A DNA stretch of 64,000 nucleotides from Ohtaekwangia kribbensis (GCF_042676245.1 NZ_JBHTKA010000015.1:310001-374000), one strand, 5' to 3'. Shown: positions 8,310 to 16,982, counted from the stretch's first letter. Translations and numbers: made by a program. Notes: a model not told the origin generated them from the sequence alone.

Positions 8310-10642
8310 TGGCAAAGAAACAATCACAATGGGCGCAGGTAGGTAAACGCAAGGTGGAGTTGTCCAACCTCGAAAAGATTCTGTTTCCGGAAGACGAGAT
8401 ACTCAAGGCTGAAGTTATTCAATACTATCTATCCGTTGCGCCTACTATCCTGCAGCACATCAAAGGACGGGCGCTCACGCTGATTCGTTTCCCGGATGGT
8501 ATACATGGAGAAAGTTTTTACCAGAAGAACAGACCCGATTGGGCTCCTGACTGGCTGGAGTTTGTTACGCTTGGTAAAGAGAAGAAAGACTATATCATTG
8601 CTACCGAGCCGGCATCGCTGGTGTGGTTGGCGAATCTTGCCTCACTGGAATTACATCAACTACATGGGCGCAAACCAAATTTTGATTGCCCGGATTACAT
8701 GGTGTTCGACCTGGATCCACCCGAAGGATATGATTTTAAAAAACTGGTTCCGATCGCGCTTCAGTTGAAAGCCACTATCGAAGCGTACGGATATACTCCC
8801 TTTGTAAAAACCACGGGAGGTAAAGGTATACATATATGTTGTCCGATCGAGCCGAAGTGGGATTTCCACACGGTGTTTGAAGCCGCCGAAGCAATCGCAA
8901 AACCTTTTGTAGAAGACCTGTCATCGAGTGTAACGCTACAGATCAAAAAGGATGCTCGCAAAGGGCGGGTGTTGGTCGATATATTCCGAATCCGTTCCGG
9001 GCAAAGTATAGTATCGCCCTATAGCTTGCGCGGTCGCGTGGGCGCACCTGTGTCCATGCCCCTTACGTGGGATGAACTGACAGAGCTTACCGATCCTAAA
9101 ATATACTCCATCAAAAATGCCGTGGACAAACTCGAGCGCGATGGCGATGCATGGGAAGGTATAGATGCTTATGCAGTAGAGCTGCATACACACCGAAAGA
9201 AAAAGGCAGCGCCTAAAAAATTACCGCCTTCCAAAAAACATAAATCACCCGAACAACTCGAGACCTATACCAAGAAGCGCGATTTCGAAAAGACACCCGA
9301 GCCTTCGGGGACTAAACCGGATATAGCAGGAAACAGTTTTGTAGTACACCGCCATCATGCATCGCGACTGCATTACGATCTGAGACTGGAACAGGATGGT
9401 GTGTTAAAGTCATGGGCTGTACCGAAAGGACTTCCACCGTATCCCGGAGTAAAGCGACTGGCCGTACAAACCGAAGATCACCCGATGGAATATTTAACCT
9501 TCGATGGCAGAATTCCGAAAGGACAATACGGTGCCGGAGAGATGTGGATCTATGCGCTGGGTAAATATCAGATCACCAAAGACAAGAAGGATGGCTTTTA
9601 CTTCCGATTGAGCAGTAAAGAGATCAGCGGGGAGTATCGCATTCACAAGATGAAAGATAAAGAATGGTTACTCGAACGCGTGGATGAACCGCAGGTCAAT
9701 TACCTGAAGCAGACCATCGAACCCATGCTTTCAGAGACTGCCGAGAAACCACCGAAAAGCGATGACTATATATTTGAAATGAAGTGGGATGGTATACGTG
9801 CGCTCATTGTACTGGAAGACGGGCAGATCACCATGCGCACGCGGAATCATAACGACATCACCAACCAGTTTCCGGAACTGCTGGATGGTAACAAAGCCTT
9901 TCGTGCGACTAACGGATTATTTGATGCCGAGATAGTTTGCCTCGATGACGAAGGTAAACCTGTATTCAAACGCGTCATCAACCGGATGTCGAGCACTGGT
10001 GAAACGAACATACAGAAACTCACCAGGAGCAACCCGGCCTATTGCTATATATTTGACTGCCTGTACCTGGATGGACGGTCACTCATCCATGAGCCTTTGC
10101 TGAAGCGGAAGGAGTGGCTCAGAGATGCTATACGCCCGGAGACCCCGTATCGCATCAGTGAATTTGTAGACGATGGCGATGCACTGTTTGAAGCCGCGAA
10201 GCTTCACACACTCGAGGGCATCATGGCCAAACAGAAAACCAGTAAATACTTTCCGGCCAAGCGTAACGACTGCTGGCTCAAGATAAAAGTGCGCCAGACG
10301 GCCGAGGTGGTCATTATCGGCTATACCAAAGGCAAAGGCGAACGAGCTGTTACATTCGGAGCGTTGCAAATTGCCGAGCGTGTAGGCGATGCGTTGGAAT
10401 ACAGGGGCAAGGTGGGCACCGGCTTTGATGATGCCACGGTCAAAGATATACTTAAGGAATTGAAGAAGGTCGAACGCATAAAGAAGTCAACAGCCGTAGG
10501 AAAATTTGTAGACGCCAACATAACCACGTGGCTCGAACCCATCGTGCTGATGGAAGTAAGCTATTCCAAATTTACGCCTGACCGCATGTTCCGTGAGCCG
10601 GTATTTGTACGACTTCGTCCGGATCTTTCGGTGGTAGACTGA
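8309..10642 (+). CDS. ligD: Multifunctional non-homologous end-joining DNA ligase LigD (POL-PE-LIG)
   Basis: A 777-residue repair enzyme that works with Ku to fill, trim and seal double-strand breaks. I chose the ATG that overlaps the upstream stop (TGATG); the frame is open 19 codons further upstream, but that part would lie inside the DUF4184 gene. Domain order is polymerase/primase (about 5-290, with YMVFDLDPPEG carrying the metal-binding aspartates), then 3'-phosphoesterase (about 340-450, HHASRLHYDLRLE and EDHPMEYLTFDG), then ATP-dependent ligase (about 480-777, nucleotidyl-lysine motif EMKWDGIRA). This is the mycobacterial order rather than the Pseudomonas PE-LIG-POL order. Ku lies 6.3 kb downstream. 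The gene ends 3 bases from the convergent TPR gene. Confidence 0.95.
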   Translation: MAKKQSQWAQVGKRKVELSNLEKILFPEDEILKAEVIQYYLSVAPTILQHIKGRALTLIRFPDGIHGESFYQKNRPDWAPDWLEFVTLGKEKKDYIIATEPASLVWLANLASLELHQLHGRKPNFDCPDYMVFDLDPPEGYDFKKLVPIALQLKATIEAYGYTPFVKTTGGKGIHICCPIEPKWDFHTVFEAAEAIAKPFVEDLSSSVTLQIKKDARKGRVLVDIFRIRSGQSIVSPYSLRGRVGAPVSMPLTWDELTELTDPKIYSIKNAVDKLERDGDAWEGIDAYAVELHTHRKKKAAPKKLPPSKKHKSPEQLETYTKKRDFEKTPEPSGTKPDIAGNSFVVHRHHASRLHYDLRLEQDGVLKSWAVPKGLPPYPGVKRLAVQTEDHPMEYLTFDGRIPKGQYGAGEMWIYALGKYQITKDKKDGFYFRLSSKEISGEYRIHKMKDKEWLLERVDEPQVNYLKQTIEPMLSETAEKPPKSDDYIFEMKWDGIRALIVLEDGQITMRTRNHNDITNQFPELLDGNKAFRATNGLFDAEIVCLDDEGKPVFKRVINRMSSTGETNIQKLTRSNPAYCYIFDCLYLDGRSLIHEPLLKRKEWLRDAIRPETPYRISEFVDDGDALFEAAKLHTLEGIMAKQKTSKYFPAKRNDCWLKIKVRQTAEVVIIGYTKGKGERAVTFGALQIAERVGDALEYRGKVGTGFDDATVKDILKELKKVERIKKSTAVGKFVDANITTWLEPIVLMEVSYSKFTPDRMFREPVFVRLRPDLSVVD

Positions 10643-10645
10643 TAT

Positions 10646-11854
10646 TTACTTATTCACGCAGATCTTGTCCTTTAATTTTGCTTCGGCTTTTAGTCCTAAC
10701 GCCTCAGCTTTCTTCAGGTCTTCACACGCTTCGGTATATTTGTTCAGGCGGTAGCGTGCAATGGCGCGATTGTAGTAAGCAGGGGCGGAGTCTGGTATAT
10801 AGATGAGTGCAGCCGTATAGTCTTCAATAGCATCGGCATAACGTTCCTGCTTCAGCAGAACATTCGCGCGGTTGATCCATGCTTTCACAAAGCTCTCCTT
10901 CAGATCGATCGCTTTGGTATAGTCTGAAAATGCACCGGTATAGTCTTTCATCCGTTCTTTCACAATGCCCCGACTCAGCCAAATCTCCGGATCTTTCGGT
11001 TCGATCTCCAATGCCTTGTTATAGTCATCAAGTGCGCCTTTCAGGTAGCCACCTTCCATTCGCTGATACGCACGTTCGAGGTAAGGCGCCAGCATACTCG
11101 AGTCACTGTCGATGGCCTCCTCAAGCGGATCTTCTGATGCTTTTCGTTCTCCCTTTAACCGCTTGAATACAGCGATGTTATGCAATGCCACCGGGTGTTT
11201 AGGATTAATGAATAAAGCCTTGTTGAAGTCGTCTAGGGCAGCCGTTGAGTCCTTCATACTTTGCTTCGAAAGACCGCGATTCACATAAAAGTCTGCTTCT
11301 TTCGGAGACAGTCGTATAGCCGAATCCAGCCACGCTACCGAACGCTGCAGGTTGTTCTGCTTCTGATCAATAACACCGAGGTAATTATAGATCAGCGGGC
11401 GATTGCCACTTTGTGCAGTAGTGATCGGGTTGTTACCGCTGGTACCGGGCGAACGGTTGAAATATAGGGTTTGCGTTGCTCCGGGCGGAACCTTGAGGTA
11501 ACGTGTGAAGTCTTCGTAAGCCTGATCGTATTTCTTCAGTTGATAACGGATCAGTCCGCGGCTGAAAAGTGCCTCCGGGTTATCGGGCTTGCGTTCCAGA
11601 TATATACTATAATCGGTGAGCGCTCCTTCGATGTCCTTTAATTGTTCGCGGGTAGATGCGCGGATAAAATAAGCCTCGGTAAACCCGGGGCGTTCAGTAA
11701 GACACTGGTTGAGTAATGCGAGGGCTTTGCTATACTCGCCCGCGTCATGCGCTTCCTGTGCCTGTTCAAAAAGTTCTTCGGGACGAACGTTTTTCTGTTG
11801 AGCAAACACCACGGTAGTGGCGATGAAGAGGAAGAAAAATGAAAACACTTTCAT
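10646..11854 (-). CDS. Secreted tetratricopeptide-repeat protein
   Basis: A 402-residue protein. The ATG at 11854 was chosen because it starts a good signal peptide (MKVFSFFFLFIATTVVFAQ); the frame is open 18 codons further upstream without signal-like character. Nearly the whole mature protein is a run of TPRs with the usual 34-residue period, for example EDPEIWLSRGIVKERMKDY-like units and DSAPAYYNRAIARYRLNKY near the C terminus. Likely a periplasmic protein-interaction scaffold; no enzymatic motif is present. It is divergent from the TetR gene with a 71-base shared spacer, and convergent with ligD. Confidence 0.88.
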   Translation of the reverse strand: MKVFSFFFLFIATTVVFAQQKNVRPEELFEQAQEAHDAGEYSKALALLNQCLTERPGFTEAYFIRASTREQLKDIEGALTDYSIYLERKPDNPEALFSRGLIRYQLKKYDQAYEDFTRYLKVPPGATQTLYFNRSPGTSGNNPITTAQSGNRPLIYNYLGVIDQKQNNLQRSVAWLDSAIRLSPKEADFYVNRGLSKQSMKDSTAALDDFNKALFINPKHPVALHNIAVFKRLKGERKASEDPLEEAIDSDSSMLAPYLERAYQRMEGGYLKGALDDYNKALEIEPKDPEIWLSRGIVKERMKDYTGAFSDYTKAIDLKESFVKAWINRANVLLKQERYADAIEDYTAALIYIPDSAPAYYNRAIARYRLNKYTEACEDLKKAEALGLKAEAKLKDKICVNK

Positions 11855-11925
11855 GACGTGAAATATAACGAAAGAATCATCGCTTTCTTGCAAACCCTTT
11901 AGCATCAAATCCTGTTTAATTGATC

Positions 11926-12597
11926 ATGGAAACCACAAAAAAGAGCACTCGAAAATCCGAGAGCAAGGCTTCGGATGAAAAAATAAAGTCAGCATATATA
12001 ACCTATCTCTTAACAGAAGGTCGCCAGCCGGCATCGATCTTTAAATTCTGCCTCGACAACGGTATGAAGGAGGAAGAGTTCTATAACCACTTCGGGTCGT
12101 TCGATGCACTTGAGCGACATATCTGGAAAGGCTTTATTGACAAAACCATTGCCCGACTGCAATCCGATAATTCTTTCAACGAGTTCTCTACACGCGAACA
12201 GGTCCTTGCATTCTATTTTACTTTACTGGAAGAACTGCGCGCCAACCGAAGCTTCGTGCTGCAACAACTCTGTCACATCAAAAGGCTTGAGTTAACGCCT
12301 GGTTTCCTGAAAGGCTTTAAGGAATCATTCGAAACCTTCTTCGGAAATATACTGAACCAGGGCAAAGGAAAAGGGGAGGTTGCCACTCGCCCGTATCTCG
12401 ACAAGCGCTATCCGCAACTCTTCTGGCTGCACATGGGTTTTATACTCACCTTCTGGAAAGAAGATGACAGTACAGGTTTTGAAAAGACCGATGCCGCCAT
12501 CGAGAAATCCGTTAACCTGGCGTTCGATCTGATCGGCAAAGGCGCTGTAGATGCTGCGATTGACTTTGGGAAGTTTCTGTACCAGAACAAAAGATAG
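11926..12597 (+). CDS. TetR/AcrR-family transcriptional regulator
   Basis: A 223-residue regulator. The N-terminal 20 residues are charged (METTKKSTRKSESKASDEK). A TetR-type helix-turn-helix follows, with the typical YNHFGSFDALERHIW recognition-helix end near residues 55-75. The C-terminal part looks like the ligand-binding domain of the Bacteroidota TetR subgroup that sits next to ABC1 kinases. The ATG at 11926 is preferred over a TTG six bases earlier. The ABC1-kinase gene starts 72 bases downstream on the same strand; the pair is probably an operon, and the regulator may sense a lipid-like ligand (inference). Confidence 0.85.
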   Translation: METTKKSTRKSESKASDEKIKSAYITYLLTEGRQPASIFKFCLDNGMKEEEFYNHFGSFDALERHIWKGFIDKTIARLQSDNSFNEFSTREQVLAFYFTLLEELRANRSFVLQQLCHIKRLELTPGFLKGFKESFETFFGNILNQGKGKGEVATRPYLDKRYPQLFWLHMGFILTFWKEDDSTGFEKTDAAIEKSVNLAFDLIGKGAVDAAIDFGKFLYQNKR

Positions 12598-12669
12598 AGC
12601 CGCGCTGTTAAATACCTGCATGCACACACCTCACTTATAAACAGAGCCTTATTTTCTCTCCCAATATTT

Positions 12670-13962
12670 ATGAAAGAATTTGAGCGTATACCCGTAACCA
12701 AAGTCCAGCGGGCCACAAAATTTATAACCACCGGAGCCAAGATCGGAACCAACTACCTGAAGCATTATGGTAAGAAGCTGATCAACCCGGATGTTTCCAG
12801 AGATGAGCTGCATGCTGATAATGCGAATGATATATATAATTCACTGAGCGAACTGAAAGGTGGTGCGTTAAAAGTAGCGCAGATGTTGAGCATGGATAAG
12901 AACCTGCTGCCAACGGCCTATCAGCAAAAGTTTGCCATGGCGCAATATAGTGCTCCTCCATTATCGTATCCGCTGGTAGTAAAGACTTTCCAGAATCATT
13001 TTGGAAAAAGTCCTGAGCAGATTTTCGAGACGTTTACGAAGAAAGCAGTGAACGCAGCTTCGATGGGACAAGTACACCAGGCCACACTCAACGGAAAGAA
13101 GCTGGCGGTAAAGATTCAATATCCGGGTGTAGGGGATAGTGTGAAGTCTGATCTCGCGATGGTAAAACCCATTGCACTCTCCATGTTCAACCTGAACCCG
13201 GTGGAGTATGACGAGTTCATTAAGGAGGTTGAAGAGCGCATGCTTGAAGAGACGGATTACAGTCTTGAATTGAAACGCTCCATCGATCTGTCGCAGCGAA
13301 GCCGCGATGTAAAGAATATAGTCTTCCCGCATTATTATCCTGAATTCTCCTGTCCGAAAATACTTACCATGGATTGGCTCGAGGGTAAAATGCTGGGAGA
13401 GGTGATTGGTAAAGAATTACCGGCAGGTGCTGCCGATAAGATCGGTCAGGCTATGTGGGACTTCTATCATTTCCAGATGCACCAGTTGCGTGCTGTGCAT
13501 GCTGACCCGCATCCGGGTAATTTTATTATTACCAATGACTACAAGCTGGGCATTATCGATTTTGGTTGCGTGAAAGTTATACCGCAGGAGTTCTACAATA
13601 TATACTTCCGCCTGCTGGATGGAGATTTACTGACGGATAAGAAGAAACGCGATTTTGTATTTGAACAGTTGCGTTTCGTTTACCCGAACGATACACCGAA
13701 GGAGCGCGAGTTCTTTATGGGCATCTTTACGAAATTAGTTGAGTTACTGGCGCGACCATTCCGCTCTGAAAAGTTTGACTTTGCCAACGATGACTACTTC
13801 AACGAACTGTTTTCATTTGGAGAAACGCTCGCGAATATGAAAGAGCTGCGCGAATCCAAAAAAGCGCGCGGTGTAGGAGAGGCCATCTATATTAACCGAA
13901 CCTACTTCGGACTTTACAACATTCTGCACGATCTGAAAGCAACCGTAAAAACCGGTTACTAA
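12670..13962 (+). CDS. ABC1/AarF/UbiB-family atypical kinase
   Basis: A 430-residue atypical protein kinase-like protein. All hallmark motifs of the ABC1 family are visible: the KxGQ-like segment LKGGALKVAQMLSMD near residue 60, the A-rich loop AASMGQVHQATL, the nucleotide-binding lysine in KKLAVKIQYPG, the catalytic HADPHPGNFII near residue 280, and the metal-binding DFG in LGIIDFGCVKV. Family members support quinone or isoprenoid-lipid metabolism through ATPase activity. In Bacteroidota this version commonly accompanies a TetR regulator, as here. A strong hairpin terminator follows within 20 bases. No membrane helix is obvious. Confidence 0.92.
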   Translation: MKEFERIPVTKVQRATKFITTGAKIGTNYLKHYGKKLINPDVSRDELHADNANDIYNSLSELKGGALKVAQMLSMDKNLLPTAYQQKFAMAQYSAPPLSYPLVVKTFQNHFGKSPEQIFETFTKKAVNAASMGQVHQATLNGKKLAVKIQYPGVGDSVKSDLAMVKPIALSMFNLNPVEYDEFIKEVEERMLEETDYSLELKRSIDLSQRSRDVKNIVFPHYYPEFSCPKILTMDWLEGKMLGEVIGKELPAGAADKIGQAMWDFYHFQMHQLRAVHADPHPGNFIITNDYKLGIIDFGCVKVIPQEFYNIYFRLLDGDLLTDKKKRDFVFEQLRFVYPNDTPKEREFFMGIFTKLVELLARPFRSEKFDFANDDYFNELFSFGETLANMKELRESKKARGVGEAIYINRTYFGLYNILHDLKATVKTGY

Positions 13963-13981
13963 AAAACAGATCTTTATTCAT

Positions 13982-14024
13982 AAAGTATACATTCTTCACT
14001 GATCAAAGAATGTATACTTTTTTC
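13982..14024. terminator. Bidirectional rho-independent terminator
   Basis: A perfect 15-bp stem (AAAGTATACATTCTT / AAGAATGTATACTTT) with a nine-base loop lies between two convergent genes. The T-run on the plus strand ends the TetR/ABC1 unit, and the A-rich 5' arm gives a U-run for the hydrolase gene on the other strand. Confidence 0.9.
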
Positions 14025-14033
14025 ATTTTCAGA

Positions 14034-14909
14034 CTACAGCAGAAACGCATCTGTTTTCTGGAAGAACCACGTGGGCTCATCGTAGAATATAAAATGCTTG
14101 CCCGTGTCGGTGATCTCAACCGTAGCATGCTTCACGTTGCTTACCTGTGCCGTATACATGGCTACTGCAGATTCGTGCGTAACGCTATAATTTTTGTAGG
14201 CAATCCATGCACCCATTAGCAGCACAGGACATTTGATGGAAGCAACGGTTTCGCGCAAGTCGGTGGACATCATCTCGTACATGACCTTGGCCTGTGTTTT
14301 TACATCGGCCTTCTTCGCGATGGCCATCACTTCGTCAATGTGCTGCGGACTTGTGATCATCGAACCCAGAAACATGCGTGTGTTGGCTTCGAATTGTTCC
14401 TGTGTTTGTGCGCTCATCATTTTATACATGTTGTCGGCCATTGGCTTGGCGCTTTCAACAGTAGCACCGGGCATTTGTAAGGCGGGCATGAAGGGAACTC
14501 CGTCCACCGCGATTACTTTTTCAAACAGGTCGGGAGCGGAAGCGGCAGTCCACAAAGCAATGAAGGCTCCCATACTATGTCCGATGATAACAGGTTTCTT
14601 CAGTTTTTTCGTGCGTGTATAGTTGATCACATCGTCTTTTACAGCAGCCAGGAAATTGTCGCGTGTAGCCGGGGCGTTGCCTCCGAAACCCGCCAGCGTT
14701 ATAATGTGGCATTCGTATTTATCCTGGTAGTGCGCAACGGTTTCCTTCCATACATCACCACTGCAGGTTAAACCGTGAATCAGGATCATCGGCTTGCCAC
14801 TGCCTTTAACATCTACAGTAAAAAGAGACTGAGCGAACGATGCAATCATGTTGCCCAACAAAAAAGCAATCAGTAATCCAATGGCAGGAAGGGAGAAGAT
14901 ACGTTTCAT
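14034..14909 (-). CDS. Secreted alpha/beta hydrolase
   Basis: A 291-residue hydrolase. The ATG at 14909 begins a signal peptide (MKRIFSLPAIGLLIAFLLGN), chosen over the ATG nine codons upstream. The fold is recognised from the oxyanion motif MILIHGLTCSGDVW, the nucleophile elbow GHSMGAF, and the C-terminal histidine in TGKHFIFYD. An Asp/Glu of the triad is expected after PVLLMGAW but is not obvious. The substrate is unknown; members of this type are esterases or C-C hydrolases. It is transcribed divergently from the LytS/LytTR operon, and two direct-repeat ATTGAC sites lie 59 bases upstream of its start, so it may be a target of that regulator. Confidence 0.88.
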   Translation of the reverse strand: MKRIFSLPAIGLLIAFLLGNMIASFAQSLFTVDVKGSGKPMILIHGLTCSGDVWKETVAHYQDKYECHIITLAGFGGNAPATRDNFLAAVKDDVINYTRTKKLKKPVIIGHSMGAFIALWTAASAPDLFEKVIAVDGVPFMPALQMPGATVESAKPMADNMYKMMSAQTQEQFEANTRMFLGSMITSPQHIDEVMAIAKKADVKTQAKVMYEMMSTDLRETVASIKCPVLLMGAWIAYKNYSVTHESAVAMYTAQVSNVKHATVEITDTGKHFIFYDEPTWFFQKTDAFLL

Positions 14910-14967
14910 ACGAATTTGTTTTAGTTGATGCACCAAAACAACGCACAGACTACCGGCTCTTAAACTA

Positions 14968-14996
14968 TTATTGACTAACGGTATATACTTATTGAC
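14968..14996 (+). promoter_or_regulatory. Direct-repeat pair TTATTGAC, 21-bp period (putative LytTR site 1)
   Basis: TTATTGAC occurs at 14968-14975 and again at 14989-14996, an exact 21-base period (13-base spacer), with further shared bases (xAxCG) after each copy. The period of two helical turns is what LytTR response regulators use for side-by-side dimers. The pair reads toward the plus strand and lies upstream of the hydrolase gene on the minus strand. That this site is LytTR-bound is inferred from spacing and position. Confidence 0.6.
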
Positions 14997-15068
14997 AACC
15001 GTAGGGCGAACAGTCCAAGGTGAAGCATCACAGTTCAGGCAACGCCCTGTTCCAACACGAAAAACGGC

Positions 15069-15098
15069 TGGTCAATGCTTTCGAGCTCTTGGTCAATG
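15069..15098 (-). promoter_or_regulatory. Direct-repeat pair CATTGACCA, 21-bp period (putative LytTR site 2)
   Basis: TGGTCAATG occurs exactly at 15069-15077 and 15090-15098 (12-base spacer, 21-base period). Read on the minus strand each is CATTGACCA, sharing the ATTGACnA core of the pair at 14968-14996 but in the opposite orientation. It lies 41 bases upstream of the histidine kinase start, and about 30 bases before a TACCTTG that could be a -7 element without a proper -33 element, as expected for an activator-dependent promoter. Confidence 0.65.
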
Positions 15099-15139
15099 AA
15101 ATGTGAAGTGTAGAGGCGATCTACTTACCTTGCATCACT

Positions 15140-16147
15140 ATGAAATCGAAATCCTCTTTGGGCCAGGTGTTTCTTCGCTACAAGCTTCATCATATCCTGT
15201 TCTGGATTTTCTATTTTGTTTTCTGGCTGTCGATATACTCCAGGAGTTATCCGTTTCCGTTGTTGCTGGTCAATACTACCTTATATGCTGTCTTTACCGC
15301 TGCTTCGTTTTACCTCATTATATATGTACTGCTACCTCGCTACCTGAACAAGAGGCGATACCTGGCTTTCTTCAGTTTATCCACTATAATTCTCGTAGTT
15401 TTTTCAGCGATGCTGGGCGCGGGCCTGTATTGGAACATGCACGACTATGTAACGCAATACAAGATTCAATACGTTCAAACGTCCCTGTATGGCTTTATTA
15501 GTATATTCTCGATGGTATGCATGTTGGGAGGAGCGAAGATGTTCAGCGACCGGTTGCGTTCTGAACGACAGCGCCTGGAAGCCGAGCTTCGATATTTGAA
15601 AGCTCAGGTTAACCCGCATTTCTTATTCAACGCTATCAACAGCGTATACTTTCTCATCAAGAAAGATCCTGATAAGGCTTCAGAAACATTGATCAAACTT
15701 AGCGACCTGCTGCGCTTTCAGTTGTATGATTGCTCGGATGAGAAGATACCCGTTGAGAAAGAACTCGACTACATTCAAAATTATATTGAACTTGAAAAGA
15801 TACGGAAGGGAGCGCGTGTAAAAGTTGAGTATAGCTGTGAAGGCAACATGAGCGGTTTTCTGATTGCTCCCTTTATGCTGATTCCGTTTCTTGAAAATGC
15901 CTTCAAGTATGTGTCCAATTATGCAGACTATGCTAACGTGATCCGGGTAAAACTGGTGCGCACGGAAACAGAGTTTCTGGCAACCTTTATGAATACACAC
16001 GAAAATGTTCAGCGAAGTGAAGTAGGAGGGATCGGTCTTGCCAACGTAAAGCGCAGGCTGGAGCTGGTATATCCCAATCAACACCACCTTCGCATCGATG
16101 AACAACGGGATACCTATACGGCAACCTTATCCTTAAAAGTAGCATGA
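15140..16147 (+). CDS. LytS/YehU-type sensor histidine kinase
   Basis: A 335-residue inner-membrane sensor kinase. Four transmembrane helices (about 17-34, 41-65, 75-97, 115-133) are followed by a short coiled linker and the His_kinase domain of the LytS class. The phospho-acceptor is His160 in QVNPHFLFNAIN. The ATPase N box is around LIPFLENAFKYV, and the glycine motif GGIGLANVKRRL follows near the C terminus. There is no separate extracytoplasmic sensor domain, so the signal is probably sensed in or near the membrane. The stop overlaps the start of the response regulator gene by four bases (ATGA). Confidence 0.93.
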   Translation: MKSKSSLGQVFLRYKLHHILFWIFYFVFWLSIYSRSYPFPLLLVNTTLYAVFTAASFYLIIYVLLPRYLNKRRYLAFFSLSTIILVVFSAMLGAGLYWNMHDYVTQYKIQYVQTSLYGFISIFSMVCMLGGAKMFSDRLRSERQRLEAELRYLKAQVNPHFLFNAINSVYFLIKKDPDKASETLIKLSDLLRFQLYDCSDEKIPVEKELDYIQNYIELEKIRKGARVKVEYSCEGNMSGFLIAPFMLIPFLENAFKYVSNYADYANVIRVKLVRTETEFLATFMNTHENVQRSEVGGIGLANVKRRLELVYPNQHHLRIDEQRDTYTATLSLKVA

Positions 16148-16854
16148 ACCGAAAGATACAAACCCTGGTAGTAGAAGATGAACCGCTGGCGCGCGAAGGC
16201 CTGATCAACTATATAAAGGACATTGACTTTCTGGAAGTGAAAGCTGCGTGCGAAAATGCATTGGAAGCCAACCAGGTTTTAACGAGCACGCCCATCGAAC
16301 TCATGTTCCTGGATATACAGATGCCCAAGATTACTGGTATAGATTTTCTGAAGTCTATCAAAGAACCTCCTATGGTGATCATGACTACGGCCTATCCGAA
16401 CTTTGCCTTGCAGGGTTACGAACTGGACGTGCTCGACTACCTGGTGAAGCCTTTTCCGTTTGATCGCTTTCTGAAAGCCGTGAACAAAGCGCGCGACTTC
16501 TTTGAACTGAAAACAAGAAGTTGTGAACCGGCCACCACCCGCGAAGATTACTTCTTTGTGAAATGCGATTATCGCTACGAGAAGATTCACTTTGACGATG
16601 TGTTATATGTAGAAGGCATGGAGAACTATGTTGTGATCCACACCGTCACCAAACAATTTATGACGTTATTAAGAATGAAAAACGTGGAGGAGACGTTGCC
16701 GCCATCTTCGTTCATTCGCATTCATAAATCCTATATCGCTTCCGTGAAGGCAATCTCGGCTATTGATGGTAATGAAGTTGTGGTGGGTAATAAGAAGTTG
16801 CCGTTGAGCAGGGAGAAGAAAGCCGAGATACTTGAAAAGCTACTCAAGAATTGA
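16144..16854 (+). CDS. LytTR-family response regulator
   Basis: A 236-residue two-component regulator. The receiver domain (1-120) has the acidic pair E11/D12, phospho-acceptor D57 in MFLDIQMP, switch T81 and K102 in YLVKPF. The LytTR DNA-binding domain (about 137-236) is recognised from DDVLYVEGMENYVVIHT and SFIRIHKSYIASVKAI. LytTR domains bind tandem sites of about 9 bp spaced by roughly 12 bp; two such pairs lie upstream of the operon at 14968-14996 and 15069-15098. Cognate partner is the overlapping upstream kinase. Confidence 0.95.
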   Translation: MNRKIQTLVVEDEPLAREGLINYIKDIDFLEVKAACENALEANQVLTSTPIELMFLDIQMPKITGIDFLKSIKEPPMVIMTTAYPNFALQGYELDVLDYLVKPFPFDRFLKAVNKARDFFELKTRSCEPATTREDYFFVKCDYRYEKIHFDDVLYVEGMENYVVIHTVTKQFMTLLRMKNVEETLPPSSFIRIHKSYIASVKAISAIDGNEVVVGNKKLPLSREKKAEILEKLLKN

Positions 16855-16916
16855 ACTGGGCCGTTGTCGGGCACGGAATTTTTACTTTACCGTTTAAAAA
16901 AAGATGCTGTTTTTGT

Positions 16917-16948
16917 TTTGATAATAATATTCATTATCAGTACTTTAG
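16917..16948 (+). promoter_or_regulatory. Bacteroidota-type promoter of the Ku gene
   Basis: A -33 element TTTG (16917-16920) and a -7 element TACTTTAG (16941-16948; one mismatch to TAnnTTTG) are separated by 20 bases, within the accepted 17-23 range. This predicts a transcript start near 16955 and a leader of about 28 bases before the Ku ATG. The spacer holds the Fur-box-like palindrome described separately. Confidence 0.55.
16920..16938. promoter_or_regulatory. Fur-box-like operator between -33 and -7 of the Ku promoter
   Basis: GATAATAATATTCATTATC matches the classical 19-bp Fur box GATAATGATAATCATTATC at 17 of 19 positions. With its flanks it reads as TGATAAT, seven bases, ATTATCA. It occupies the promoter spacer, where a bound repressor would block RNA polymerase. 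The call rests on consensus similarity; PerR, Zur or another family member is also possible. Confidence 0.55.
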
Positions 16949-16982
16949 TATCGTTCATTTCATTTTTTAAACTAAGTACCCT

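Noticed and set aside
11893..11925. TTG at 11920 as start of the TetR gene
   Set aside because: The ATG two codons later gives the same protein apart from two residues and is the more usual initiator.
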